A stretch of DNA of 64,000 nucleotides from Anaerococcus vaginimassiliensis (GTDB taxonomy: Bacteria; Bacillota; Clostridia; Tissierellales; Peptoniphilaceae): assembly GCF_900626155.1 (NCBI RefSeq), contig NZ_LR130844.1, forward strand, positions 1,205,109-1,269,108, in the 5' to 3' direction. This document shows, in pieces, positions 47,127 through 55,749 of the stretch. Position 1 is the stretch's first letter. The number at the start of each line of letters is the position of its first letter. The position numbers and the translations under genes are program-made. The notes below the pieces were generated by a model. The model ran no database searches. It was given only the letters and a program-made list of their open reading frames with translations, and was not told where the DNA came from.

Positions 47127-47948
47127 ATGAAATTTATTTCATGGAATATAGATTCTCTAAATGCAGCCTTGACTAGTGATTCAAATAGAGCTGTCATGTC
47201 TAGAGAAGTACTTGAAACAATAAAAAGAGAAGATGCTGATGTAATTGCCCTACAAGAGACCAAGCTTCCTAGCAGTGGACCTAGTAAGAAACACAAGGAG
47301 AAATTAGCTGAATTTTTCCCAGACTATGACTATGTTTGGACATGTTCTTGTGAGGGAGCTAGAAAATCTTATGCTGGAACAATGACCCTTTACAAAAAAG
47401 ATTTAGATGTGATAGAGACTTTTCCTAAAATAGATGCGCCTGGAACAATGGATTTTGAAGGAAGAATTGTAACTTTGGAATTTGATGATTTTTATTTTAC
47501 CCAAGTTTATACACCAAATGCAGGAAATGGACTAGTTAGACTAACTGATAGACAAATATGGGATGAAAAATATGCTGATTATTTAGAAGGGCTTGATAAA
47601 ATAAAACCAGTAATTGCAAGTGGAGATTTCAATGTTGCTCATACTCCGATAGATCTTGCTCATCCTGAAAATAACCACATGTCACCAGGTTTTACAGATG
47701 AGGAAAGAGAAGGATTTACAAGACTTTTAGCTAGAGGTTTTACTGATACCTTTAGATTTTTAAACAAAGATTTAGAAGGAGCTTATACTTGGTGGGCTCA
47801 GAGAGTAAAAACAAGTAAGATAAACAATTCAGGCTGGAGGATTGACTATTTCTTAGTATCTGATAGGTTGATGGAAAGAGTAAAATCATCAACTATCATT
47901 GATTCTGGAGATAGACAAGACCATACTCCAATTATGCTTGAAATATAA
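47127..47948 (+). CDS. exoA: Exodeoxyribonuclease III / AP endonuclease
   Basis: A 273-residue ExoIII-family enzyme of base-excision repair. Active-site pieces are 'MKFISWNIDSLNAALTS', 'VIALQETKLPSSG', 'FTQVYTPNAGNGLVR', 'VIASGDFNVAHTPIDLAHPE' and the C-terminal 'WRIDYFLVSDRL' and 'DRQDHTPIMLEI', which hold the metal-binding glutamate/aspartate and the catalytic histidine. The ATG is fixed by AAAGGAGAG; an ATT-like upstream extension is not in the family. It cleaves DNA 5' to abasic sites. It is a single gene between its own promoter and a terminator. Confidence 0.94.
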   Translation: MKFISWNIDSLNAALTSDSNRAVMSREVLETIKREDADVIALQETKLPSSGPSKKHKEKLAEFFPDYDYVWTCSCEGARKSYAGTMTLYKKDLDVIETFPKIDAPGTMDFEGRIVTLEFDDFYFTQVYTPNAGNGLVRLTDRQIWDEKYADYLEGLDKIKPVIASGDFNVAHTPIDLAHPENNHMSPGFTDEEREGFTRLLARGFTDTFRFLNKDLEGAYTWWAQRVKTSKINNSGWRIDYFLVSDRLMERVKSSTIIDSGDRQDHTPIMLEI

Positions 47949-47960
47949 AAATTAAGTTAG

Positions 47961-47984
47961 ACTAGTGCTTGTCACTAGTTTTTG
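47961..47984 (+). terminator. Intrinsic terminator after exoA
   Basis: ACTAGTG pairs with CACTAGT around a 5-nt loop and is followed by a T-run. Confidence 0.85.
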
Positions 47985-48079
47985 TTTTATAGAGATAAGT
48001 TATTACTTATTTTTAGTAATAGAAATAGAAAGATTCTTTGAGTATAATGGACAAAGATAAACTAAAAAAAGGAAGATTT

Positions 48080-48775
48080 ATGGAAAATACTAATATACCA
48101 AAACATGTTGCCATAATTCTTGATGGAAATGGACGATGGGCAAAGAAAAGACTTATGCCTAGGACTTTCGGTCACAAGAATGGGGCAGACAATGTAGTAG
48201 ACATTTGTCTATATGCTAAAGAAAGAGGAGTCAAGTATCTGAGTCTATATGCTTTTTCTACTGAAAATTGGAAAAGACCCGATGAAGAAGTTGGCTACCT
48301 AATGAAACTTGTCATTAAATTTATTAATGAAAAGATTGATATATTAATGAAAGAGAACTGTAAGTTATTGTTTTTAGGAGATTTGTCAAAGCTTCCAGAA
48401 GATACTAGAGAAATCTGCCTAAAAGGAATGGAAAAAACCTCTAAAAATGATGGTATTACTCTAAATATCGCTTTAAACTACGGTGGACGAGACGAGATAG
48501 TAAATGCCTTCAAAAAAATGCTAGATGATGGGGTAGATAGAACTGATATCACCGAGGAATTAATATCAGATTATCTATATACGAAAGGTCAACCTGATCC
48601 TGATTTATTGATTAGACCAGGTGGAGAGCTAAGACTTTCTAATTTTCTAATATATCAACTAGCTTATTCCGAGCTTTATTTCACTGATACCTTGTGGCCA
48701 GATTTTACTAGAGATTCTTTTGACCAAGCTTTGGAAGAATTTGCTAGGAGAAATCGTAGATATGGTGGTTTATAA
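48080..48775 (+). CDS. uppS: Isoprenyl transferase (undecaprenyl pyrophosphate synthase)
   Basis: A cis-prenyltransferase of about 231 residues. The catalytic aspartate lies in 'VAIILDGNGRWAKKR', followed by 'GHKNGADNVVDI', 'YLSLYAFSTENWKRP' and 'DLLIRPGGELRLSNFLIYQ' with 'AYSELYFTDTLWPDF'. It makes the undecaprenyl carrier needed for peptidoglycan and for the capsule encoded earlier in the window. The ATG is chosen because of AAAAGGAAG; an ATG 42 nt upstream coincides with a TATAAT promoter element. It starts the uppS-cdsA-rseP-ispG-polC operon and ends in a TAATG overlap with cdsA. Confidence 0.95.
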   Translation: MENTNIPKHVAIILDGNGRWAKKRLMPRTFGHKNGADNVVDICLYAKERGVKYLSLYAFSTENWKRPDEEVGYLMKLVIKFINEKIDILMKENCKLLFLGDLSKLPEDTREICLKGMEKTSKNDGITLNIALNYGGRDEIVNAFKKMLDDGVDRTDITEELISDYLYTKGQPDPDLLIRPGGELRLSNFLIYQLAYSELYFTDTLWPDFTRDSFDQALEEFARRNRRYGGL

Positions 48776-49551
48776 TGAATCTATTTAACAGAGCTATAGG
48801 TGGAGCCATAATACTTGCCCTACTTATATTGATTACTTATTTAGGTAGAATTTCCCTATCCATAGGGGTTATGATTTTTTCATTCATAGCACTTCATGAA
48901 ATAAAGGAAGCTTTAGCTAAAATTGAGATAAAACTTCCAATCAAGCTTTTATATTTTACTAACACTTTGATAATGATAGCTGCGTTTATCAATAATTCTG
49001 ATATCTATATTGCAAGCCTTGCATTTTCAGTCTTATTTATGCTTATGTATATAATATTTAAACCAAAATATAGTCTATACGATGGATTTGCGACTTCATT
49101 TGTAATGATGTATGTATCATTTTTGATGAGTCATATCCTAAGGATAAAAGATGTTAATTTTGTATGGTTACTTTATATCACAGCTTGGGGATCTGATACT
49201 TTTGCTTATCTTGTGGGATCATTGCTTGGCAGACACAAGATTGAAAAGATAAGTCATATTAGCCCTAACAAGACGATAGAAGGATCTATCGGTGGAATAA
49301 TAGGAGCTTGCATATTAAATTCTATTTTCATAAACGAATTTCACTTGGGAGTAGAAATTTATGAGGTTGTTATATTTACTATAATTGCGGCTGTTTTATC
49401 TCAAATAGGAGATTTGATAGCTTCATATATTAAAAGGAAAACTGGTGTTAAAGACTTTGGTAACATTATCAGAGGCCATGGGGGAATATTGGATAGGTTT
49501 GATTCTATGCTATTTATTGCCCCAGTTTTATACCTTTTTTCTAGGTTATAA
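48775..49551 (+). CDS. cdsA: Phosphatidate cytidylyltransferase
   Basis: A 258-residue polytopic enzyme with about seven helices that makes CDP-diacylglycerol from phosphatidic acid and CTP. The signature lies at the C-terminal end ('SQIGDLIASYIKRKTGVKDF' and 'GHGGILDRFDSML'), preceded by 'GSDTFAYLVGSLLGRHKI' and 'ISPNKTIEGSIGG'. Length is typical. It is translationally coupled to uppS. The next gene is rseP, whereas dxr commonly lies between the two in related genomes. Confidence 0.95.
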   Translation: MNLFNRAIGGAIILALLILITYLGRISLSIGVMIFSFIALHEIKEALAKIEIKLPIKLLYFTNTLIMIAAFINNSDIYIASLAFSVLFMLMYIIFKPKYSLYDGFATSFVMMYVSFLMSHILRIKDVNFVWLLYITAWGSDTFAYLVGSLLGRHKIEKISHISPNKTIEGSIGGIIGACILNSIFINEFHLGVEIYEVVIFTIIAAVLSQIGDLIASYIKRKTGVKDFGNIIRGHGGILDRFDSMLFIAPVLYLFSRL

Positions 49552-49560
49552 GGAGATTTG

Positions 49561-50580
49561 ATGATTAAAATTTTAATAGCTATATTTATGTTCCTTTTTC
49601 TAATTTTGATTCACGAATTTGGACATTTTATAGTTGCAAAATTGTCTGGCATAAAGGTTAATGAATTTGCCATAGGCATGGGGCCGGCAATTTTTACTAA
49701 ACAAAAAGGAGAAACACTTTATTCACTAAGAGCTATTCCAATGGGTGGATATTGTGCTATGGAAGGTGAAGATGACGAAAGCAACGATCCAAGAAGCTAT
49801 GATAGGGCAAGGCCAATAAATAAATTTCTAACTATCCTTGCAGGCCCTGTTATGAATCTTTTACTTGCTAGCATAATATTTTTCATAGTTGGACTAAACA
49901 CTGGAATTACTACAACAAGTATTGGCAACTTCACCGACAATTCTCCAGCCAAAGAAGCTGGTATGGAAGTTGGAGATGAGATTATAGAAGTAAATCATAC
50001 AAAGATAGAAAATTTCCCAGAGATATCCCAAATAGTAAATGAATACTACAAGGATAAGGATATTAGTGAACCAATAGAGGTTAAAGTTTATAGAGAAAGT
50101 TCTAATGAGGAAATGACCTTCGACATAAAACCTCAAAAGGAAAACGGTAATGTGTTTTTTGGAGTAGAATCTAAGCTTAGAAAGGCTAGTTTCTTTGAAG
50201 CAATCAAGCTAGGATTTATAGAAACTGGTAAAAATATTGCACTGATTTTTATTATCTTAGGTAGATTATTTACAGGTGAAATTGCAGTATCAGCCTTATC
50301 TGGACCTGTAGGAGTTGTAAAAGAACTTGGCAATCAAGCACAAAATGGATTAATGAGTCTCTTATATTTTCTAGGTTATATTAGTGTAAACCTTGGTGTA
50401 TTTAATCTATTGCCAATACCAGCTCTTGATGGTTCCAAACTTGTAAGCTCTATTTATGAGATGATTACAGGAAAAAGAATCAACAAAAAATTAGAAGAAA
50501 AAGTGACCATAGTAGGTTTTGTCCTTTTAATAGGACTTATAATCCTAATTTCAATAAAAGATATAATTTCATTATTCTAA
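49561..50580 (+). CDS. rseP: RseP/RasP-family site-2 intramembrane metalloprotease
   Basis: A 339-residue protein. The zinc site HExxH is in the first helix, 'LILIHEFGHFIVAKL' (H18, E19, H22), and the second metal region is 'NLGVFNLLPIPALDGSK'. One PDZ domain lies between ('DNSPAKEAGMEVGDEIIEVN'). It cuts membrane-spanning anti-sigma factors and leftover signal peptides. The start is the ATG after AAGGAG; the preceding TTG is less well placed. Four membrane helices are predicted. It ends 10 nt before ispG, in the same operon. Confidence 0.94.
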   Translation: MIKILIAIFMFLFLILIHEFGHFIVAKLSGIKVNEFAIGMGPAIFTKQKGETLYSLRAIPMGGYCAMEGEDDESNDPRSYDRARPINKFLTILAGPVMNLLLASIIFFIVGLNTGITTTSIGNFTDNSPAKEAGMEVGDEIIEVNHTKIENFPEISQIVNEYYKDKDISEPIEVKVYRESSNEEMTFDIKPQKENGNVFFGVESKLRKASFFEAIKLGFIETGKNIALIFIILGRLFTGEIAVSALSGPVGVVKELGNQAQNGLMSLLYFLGYISVNLGVFNLLPIPALDGSKLVSSIYEMITGKRINKKLEEKVTIVGFVLLIGLIILISIKDIISLF

Positions 50581-50590
50581 AGGAGAAAAA

Positions 50591-51652
50591 ATGAGAAAAA
50601 AAACTAGAAAGATTTATGTAGGAGATGTTGCAGTAGGAGGCGACTCTCCTATTTCTGTTCAATCCATGACAACAGCAAAGACAAGTGATGTAGATAGTGT
50701 CGTTGAGCAAATTAATGCTTTAGAAAAAGCAGGTTGCGATATAGCAAGATCTGCAATTAACTCTATAGAAGATGCCGAAGCTATAAGAGAAATTAAAAAA
50801 AGAGTAAATCTACCACTAGTAGCTGATATCCAATTTGATTACAAATTGGCACTAGCTGCAGTTGAAAATGGTTGCGATTGCCTTAGATACAATCCAGGTA
50901 ATATTGGTGGATCTGATAAGGTGAAACTTCTTGTAGAAAAATGCAAGGAGAAAAATATACCTATAAGAATTGGTGTAAACTCAGGTTCTATATCAAGAGA
51001 GATTGTAGATAAATTCGGAGGAGTTAATGCTGATTCCTTGGTAGCATCTGCACTTGAAGAAGTGAAAATATTAGAAGATCTTGATTTTAGGGATATAAAA
51101 ATATCTGTAAAATCATCTGATGTAAACACAATGATAGATGCCTACAGAAAATTATCAGAAAAAGTAGATTATCCACTTCACCTAGGTGTTACAGAAGCAG
51201 GTCCTTTGTATCAAGCACTTGTAAAATCATCAATAGGAATTGGTAGTCTACTAAAAGACGGAATAGGCGATACTATAAGAGTCTCTATAACTGGAGATAT
51301 CCTAGAAGAAGTTAAGGCGGGAAAAGCAATCCTAAAAGCTCTTAATCTCAGAACAGATGGACTAGACATTGTATCATGTCCAACATGCTCAAGAACAACA
51401 GTCGACCTTCCTAAAATTGTAAAAGAAGTAGAAGAAAAGACAAACGGTTTGGATGTTTCATCAAAAGTTGCAATAATGGGTTGCCCTGTAAATGGACCAG
51501 GAGAAAGTAAAGAAGCCGATTATGGAATATCTGCTGCCAATGGTATGGGATTTTTATTTAAAAATGGAAAGACAATCAAGAAAGTTAAAGAAGAGGAAAT
51601 AGTAGATACATTAATAGAAGTATTACAAGAAAGCAAGAACAATGAAAATTGA
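50591..51652 (+). CDS. ispG: 4-hydroxy-3-methylbut-2-en-1-yl diphosphate synthase (MEP pathway)
   Basis: A 353-residue IspG (GcpE). The N-terminal barrel starts 'KTRKIYVGDVAVGGDSPISV' and 'QSMTTAKTSDV'; the [4Fe-4S] cysteines are in 'DIVSCPTCSRTTVDL' and 'VAIMGCPVNGPGESKEADYG'. It reduces MEcPP to HMBPP, the penultimate MEP step, giving isoprenoid for the undecaprenyl carrier made by uppS in the same operon. Length matches the short bacterial form. Its end overlaps polC by 11 nt. Confidence 0.96.
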   Translation: MRKKTRKIYVGDVAVGGDSPISVQSMTTAKTSDVDSVVEQINALEKAGCDIARSAINSIEDAEAIREIKKRVNLPLVADIQFDYKLALAAVENGCDCLRYNPGNIGGSDKVKLLVEKCKEKNIPIRIGVNSGSISREIVDKFGGVNADSLVASALEEVKILEDLDFRDIKISVKSSDVNTMIDAYRKLSEKVDYPLHLGVTEAGPLYQALVKSSIGIGSLLKDGIGDTIRVSITGDILEEVKAGKAILKALNLRTDGLDIVSCPTCSRTTVDLPKIVKEVEEKTNGLDVSSKVAIMGCPVNGPGESKEADYGISAANGMGFLFKNGKTIKKVKEEEIVDTLIEVLQESKNNEN

Positions 51653-54600
51653 TCTAGCAGATTTAATTGATATTGATAGTAATAATTTCTTTGTAACTGA
51701 GGCGATTTTTTACCAAAAAACAAATATATTAAGTCTAGAAATAGAAGGCAACACTTATAATTTCACCAGAGAAGATAGAGAAAAACTATACGATTATTTT
51801 TCCTTTGTAAATCTTGAGATAAATATAAGAAGAAAAGAAGATTATCAAGAGTTAGAAACTGGTAATAATGAACTTTCTCTAAGTGACATAGATCAATCTA
51901 GAGAAGATGTTGAAGATAGCCTAAGTGAAGCTGAGCTTCTAATCAAGCAAAGAGAAAAAAGAATTGACGATCAAATAAAATCAGCTATTCAAAATAGAGA
52001 AGAAGAAAAAAAAGAAGAAATAAAGGTTGAAAATATCAACTTTGGTAGAAAAATAAAAAACGATGTTATAAATATCAAGGATATTTACGGCCTAAAGGGT
52101 GTAGCTACAGCTTTAATTGGAAAGGTCTATGGACTTAGTGTTCTTGAAACAAAAAATGGATATTTTATCTATACCTTTGACCTAGAAGATAAAACAGACG
52201 CTATATCTTGTAAACTCTTTGCCAATAAAAAAAATAACTTCAAATTGCAACAATTTAGCGAGGGATCAGAGGTCATGGTTGAAGGTGTCCTAAACTACGA
52301 CAAGTTCTCTCAAGAAGATGTATTTACTATAAATGCTATGGTTGATGCTACCTTGGGCAAACACACTGATACAGCCTTAGATAAGAGAGTTGAGCTAGAA
52401 GTTCATACAAAAATGACAAACCTTGATGGCTTTGTAGACAATAAAGACCTAATAAACACATTAAAATCATGGAAGATGGATGCTGTTGGTATTACAGATA
52501 CAGAAACTCTCCAAGCCTTGCCAGATTTATATGATGCTTTAAGCAAAGAAGGCATAAGAATGTTACCTGGTGCGGAGCTTTTATTGGTAGAAGATGAGCT
52601 TAGAGTTTTGACTAACCTATCTGATAAGAATATTCCTGATGTTTCTGACATAAAAGATACATCATTCGTTGTATTCGACTTGGAAACAACAGGTTTATCT
52701 AAATATAAGGATAGAATAACAGAAATAGGTGCAGTCAAAGTTGAAAATGGAAAGATAACCGAAGAATACAACCAACTTGTCAATCCAGAAATGGTGATAT
52801 CAGAAAAAATAACAGATATAACTGGAATCACAAATGAAATGGTGGAGGATTGTCCTAAGATTGATGAGGTTATGAAGGATTTCTTGAAATTTTGTGGAGA
52901 TTCTATACTGGTAGGTCAAAATACTGATTTCGATGTTGGATTTATCAAGGAAAACTGTTTTAGAATGGGGATAGAATTTAACCCTTTATATCTAGATACC
53001 TTGCCAATGGCAAGAGCATTATTTTCTGATATGAAGAAATTCTCCTTAGATAAGATTGCAAGAAAACTAGAAATACCAGCCTTTAACCACCACAGGGCAA
53101 GTGACGATGCACGAGCAACTGCCCAAATATTTATCAAGATGTTTGATAGAATTATGAAAATGGATGGCATAAGTCTTTCAAATATAAATGAGCTAAAAAG
53201 CTACTGGCCAAAGGCAAAACATGAGTATTTTTCTGTTACAGTTTATGCTAAAAATAAAACTGGCCTTAAAAATCTTTATAAATTAATTTCTGAATCTAGG
53301 ATGAATCACTTTAATAACGAAGCAAAGACTCCAATTTCTGCTCTTGAAAAATACAGAGAAGGTCTAATAGTTGGATCTGGTGGAGATGAAGGAATATTAT
53401 TTTCTTATCTTGCCCAAGGTAGAAATAAAAGTGATATTAATAAAATACTAGACATGTTTGATTTCTACCAATTAGCACCCCTAGGAGTGTTCAGTGATGA
53501 AATAAATAAGGGTAGACTTCGTGACTTTGACCAAGTTAGACAAATAAATAAAAATATTTTAGCTATGGCAAAGGAAGATAATAAACTTGCTGTAGCAACA
53601 GGTGCTGTTAGATACCTTGAAAAGGACGATTATATCTTAAGAAATATCCTCCATAAGGGGCAATATTTTAAATATCATGAGTCAGAACCCTTGTATTATT
53701 TTAGAACAACCAAAGAAATGCTTGATGAGTTTTCTTATCTAGATCCGCTTGACCAAGAAGATGTAGTAATTAGAAATCCAAAGAAAATAGTAGAATTGAT
53801 CGAAGATATTAGACCAATTCCTAAGGGAACTTTCCCACCAAAGATTGCAGGTTCAGATAAAGAACTAAGAGAAACTTGCTTTAATAAAGCACATTCAATC
53901 TATGGCGATCCTCTACCTAAAATAGTAGAGGATAGACTAAATAGAGAGCTTAATTCAATTATATCTAATGGATATGCGGTTCTTTATATAATCGCCAAAA
54001 AGCTTGTAGGAAAATCAAATGACGATGGATACTTGGTAGGATCTAGAGGATCTGTAGGTTCATCATTTGCAGCGACAATGGCTGATATCACCGAAGTAAA
54101 TCCTCTATCTCCACATTATGTATGTCCATCTTGTAAACATTCAGAGTTTTTTGAAGATGACCTTTTGGGAGCAGGAATAGATTATCCAGATAAGGCCTGC
54201 CCAGAATGTGGAACAATGATGAAAAAAGACGGGCACAATATTCCGTTTGAAGTATTCTTAGGATTTGAAGGAGACAAGGAACCGGATATAGACTTAAACT
54301 TTGCTGGAGAATATCAACCAACCATTCACAAATATACAGAAGAATTGTTTGGTGAAGGAAAAGTATTTAGAGCAGGAACAATTGGAGCTATCCAAGATAA
54401 TACTGCCTTTGGATATATCAAAAAATATAGCGAAGATTATAATGTAGAATTTACCAATGCGCAGATAAGAAAGATTCAAAGGGGACTAAAGGATGTCAAA
54501 AGAACGACAGGTCAACATCCGGGTGGACTAATTGTCGTACCTGATGATATAGAGATTTTCGATATTTGTCCAATCCAATATCCTGCTGATGATGGCAGAG

Positions 54601-55718
54601 GAGATATAAAGACTACTCACTTTACTTATAACATGATGCATGAGACCCTCTTAAAACTTGACCTATTAGGTCACGATGTACCGTCAATTATTAGGGCACT
54701 TCAAGATTTGACTGGTACAAATCCACTTGAAATAACTATGGGAGATCCAAAGGTGATGAAGATTTTCTCATCTACCGAAACATTGGATATAAAACATGAT
54801 TTTTCCAACAATGAAATAGGAACTCTAGGCATACCAGAATTTGGTACAAACTTCGTTAGAGGAATGTTAAAAGATGCCTACCCAACAAAGTTTTCAGAAA
54901 TGACTAGAATATCAGGCCTATCTCACGGAACTGACGTGTGGCTTAATAATGCCCAAGACCTTGTTAGAAATGGAACGGCAAGCTTTGATGAAATTATTTC
55001 AACTCGTGATGATATAATGAACGCCCTAATCCAACAAGGATTAGATAAGAAAAAATCATTCTCAATAATGGAAAAAGTTAGAAAAGGAAAACCACTTTCA
55101 GATGAAATTCTATCCTATATGAGGGAAAATAACGTACCAGAATGGTACATAGAATCATGTCTTAAGATTCAATATCTTTTCCCAAAGGCTCATGCGGTTG
55201 CCTATTGTCTAATGAGCTATAGGATAGCTTATTACAAGGTGTATTACCCAGAAGCTTTCTACGCGACTTATTACAATACAAAAATTAATGACTTCAAATA
55301 CTCAACCATCATAAAAGGGCTAGAAAGCATCCAAAAAGCATTGGATGAAGTAAGAGATAGTTTCGACTTATCTCAAAGAGATAAGCAAATTAGAACAGTC
55401 TTAGAAGTTGCAGAAGAAATGGCAGCAAGAGATATAAAATTAGAAAGGGCTGATATATACAAATCTGACGCCACCAAATTTTTACTAAGCGATAGAAAAG
55501 GCTACATCCTTCCACCCTTATCATCAGTAGATGATGTAAGTGAAGCTATGGCATACGACATAGTAAGAGAAAGAGATAAGGGAGAATTTATATCTATAGA
55601 AGATTTAAAACAAAGGACTTCAGTAAATAAAAACGCCCTAAATAGCCTAAAATCGCTGGGAATAATAGAAGGAATCCAAGAAAAAAACCAAATGTCTTTA
55701 TTTGATGGATTGTTTTAA
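51642..55718 (+). CDS. polC: DNA polymerase III subunit alpha, PolC type
   Basis: A 1358-residue replicative polymerase. In order: N-terminal domain, OB fold (about 150-245), PHP part 1 (from about 250), DnaQ-like proofreading exonuclease (about 340-505, 'FVVFDLETTGLSKYKDRITE'), PHP part 2, and the polymerase core with 'DDGYLVGSRGSVGSSFAATM', zinc cysteines in 'YVCPSCKHSEFF' and 'KACPECGTMMKK', and the catalytic 'GDKEPDIDLNFAGEYQP'. The C-terminus ends in the clamp-binding motif 'NQMSLFDGLF'. The PHP residues look degenerate: HLH reads EVH, TDH reads TDT and the later GNVHYL reads GAVRYL. The ribosome site is weak and the start overlaps ispG, indicating translational coupling. Confidence 0.97.
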   Translation: MKIDLADLIDIDSNNFFVTEAIFYQKTNILSLEIEGNTYNFTREDREKLYDYFSFVNLEINIRRKEDYQELETGNNELSLSDIDQSREDVEDSLSEAELLIKQREKRIDDQIKSAIQNREEEKKEEIKVENINFGRKIKNDVINIKDIYGLKGVATALIGKVYGLSVLETKNGYFIYTFDLEDKTDAISCKLFANKKNNFKLQQFSEGSEVMVEGVLNYDKFSQEDVFTINAMVDATLGKHTDTALDKRVELEVHTKMTNLDGFVDNKDLINTLKSWKMDAVGITDTETLQALPDLYDALSKEGIRMLPGAELLLVEDELRVLTNLSDKNIPDVSDIKDTSFVVFDLETTGLSKYKDRITEIGAVKVENGKITEEYNQLVNPEMVISEKITDITGITNEMVEDCPKIDEVMKDFLKFCGDSILVGQNTDFDVGFIKENCFRMGIEFNPLYLDTLPMARALFSDMKKFSLDKIARKLEIPAFNHHRASDDARATAQIFIKMFDRIMKMDGISLSNINELKSYWPKAKHEYFSVTVYAKNKTGLKNLYKLISESRMNHFNNEAKTPISALEKYREGLIVGSGGDEGILFSYLAQGRNKSDINKILDMFDFYQLAPLGVFSDEINKGRLRDFDQVRQINKNILAMAKEDNKLAVATGAVRYLEKDDYILRNILHKGQYFKYHESEPLYYFRTTKEMLDEFSYLDPLDQEDVVIRNPKKIVELIEDIRPIPKGTFPPKIAGSDKELRETCFNKAHSIYGDPLPKIVEDRLNRELNSIISNGYAVLYIIAKKLVGKSNDDGYLVGSRGSVGSSFAATMADITEVNPLSPHYVCPSCKHSEFFEDDLLGAGIDYPDKACPECGTMMKKDGHNIPFEVFLGFEGDKEPDIDLNFAGEYQPTIHKYTEELFGEGKVFRAGTIGAIQDNTAFGYIKKYSEDYNVEFTNAQIRKIQRGLKDVKRTTGQHPGGLIVVPDDIEIFDICPIQYPADDGRGDIKTTHFTYNMMHETLLKLDLLGHDVPSIIRALQDLTGTNPLEITMGDPKVMKIFSSTETLDIKHDFSNNEIGTLGIPEFGTNFVRGMLKDAYPTKFSEMTRISGLSHGTDVWLNNAQDLVRNGTASFDEIISTRDDIMNALIQQGLDKKKSFSIMEKVRKGKPLSDEILSYMRENNVPEWYIESCLKIQYLFPKAHAVAYCLMSYRIAYYKVYYPEAFYATYYNTKINDFKYSTIIKGLESIQKALDEVRDSFDLSQRDKQIRTVLEVAEEMAARDIKLERADIYKSDATKFLLSDRKGYILPPLSSVDDVSEAMAYDIVRERDKGEFISIEDLKQRTSVNKNALNSLKSLGIIEGIQEKNQMSLFDGLF

Positions 55719-55720
55719 CA

Positions 55721-55749
55721 AAAAAGGAGCAAAATATATGCTCCTTTTT
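55721..55749. terminator. Bidirectional intrinsic terminator between polC and the VWA gene
   Basis: AAAAAGGAGC pairs with GCTCCTTTTT around a 9-nt loop. It ends the long plus-strand operon and, with its A-rich arm, the convergent minus-strand operon. Confidence 0.85.

Noticed and set aside
52403-52831. A 142-codon minus-strand frame inside polC
   Set aside because: Antisense to the PHP/exonuclease region; no start signals and no recognisable protein.
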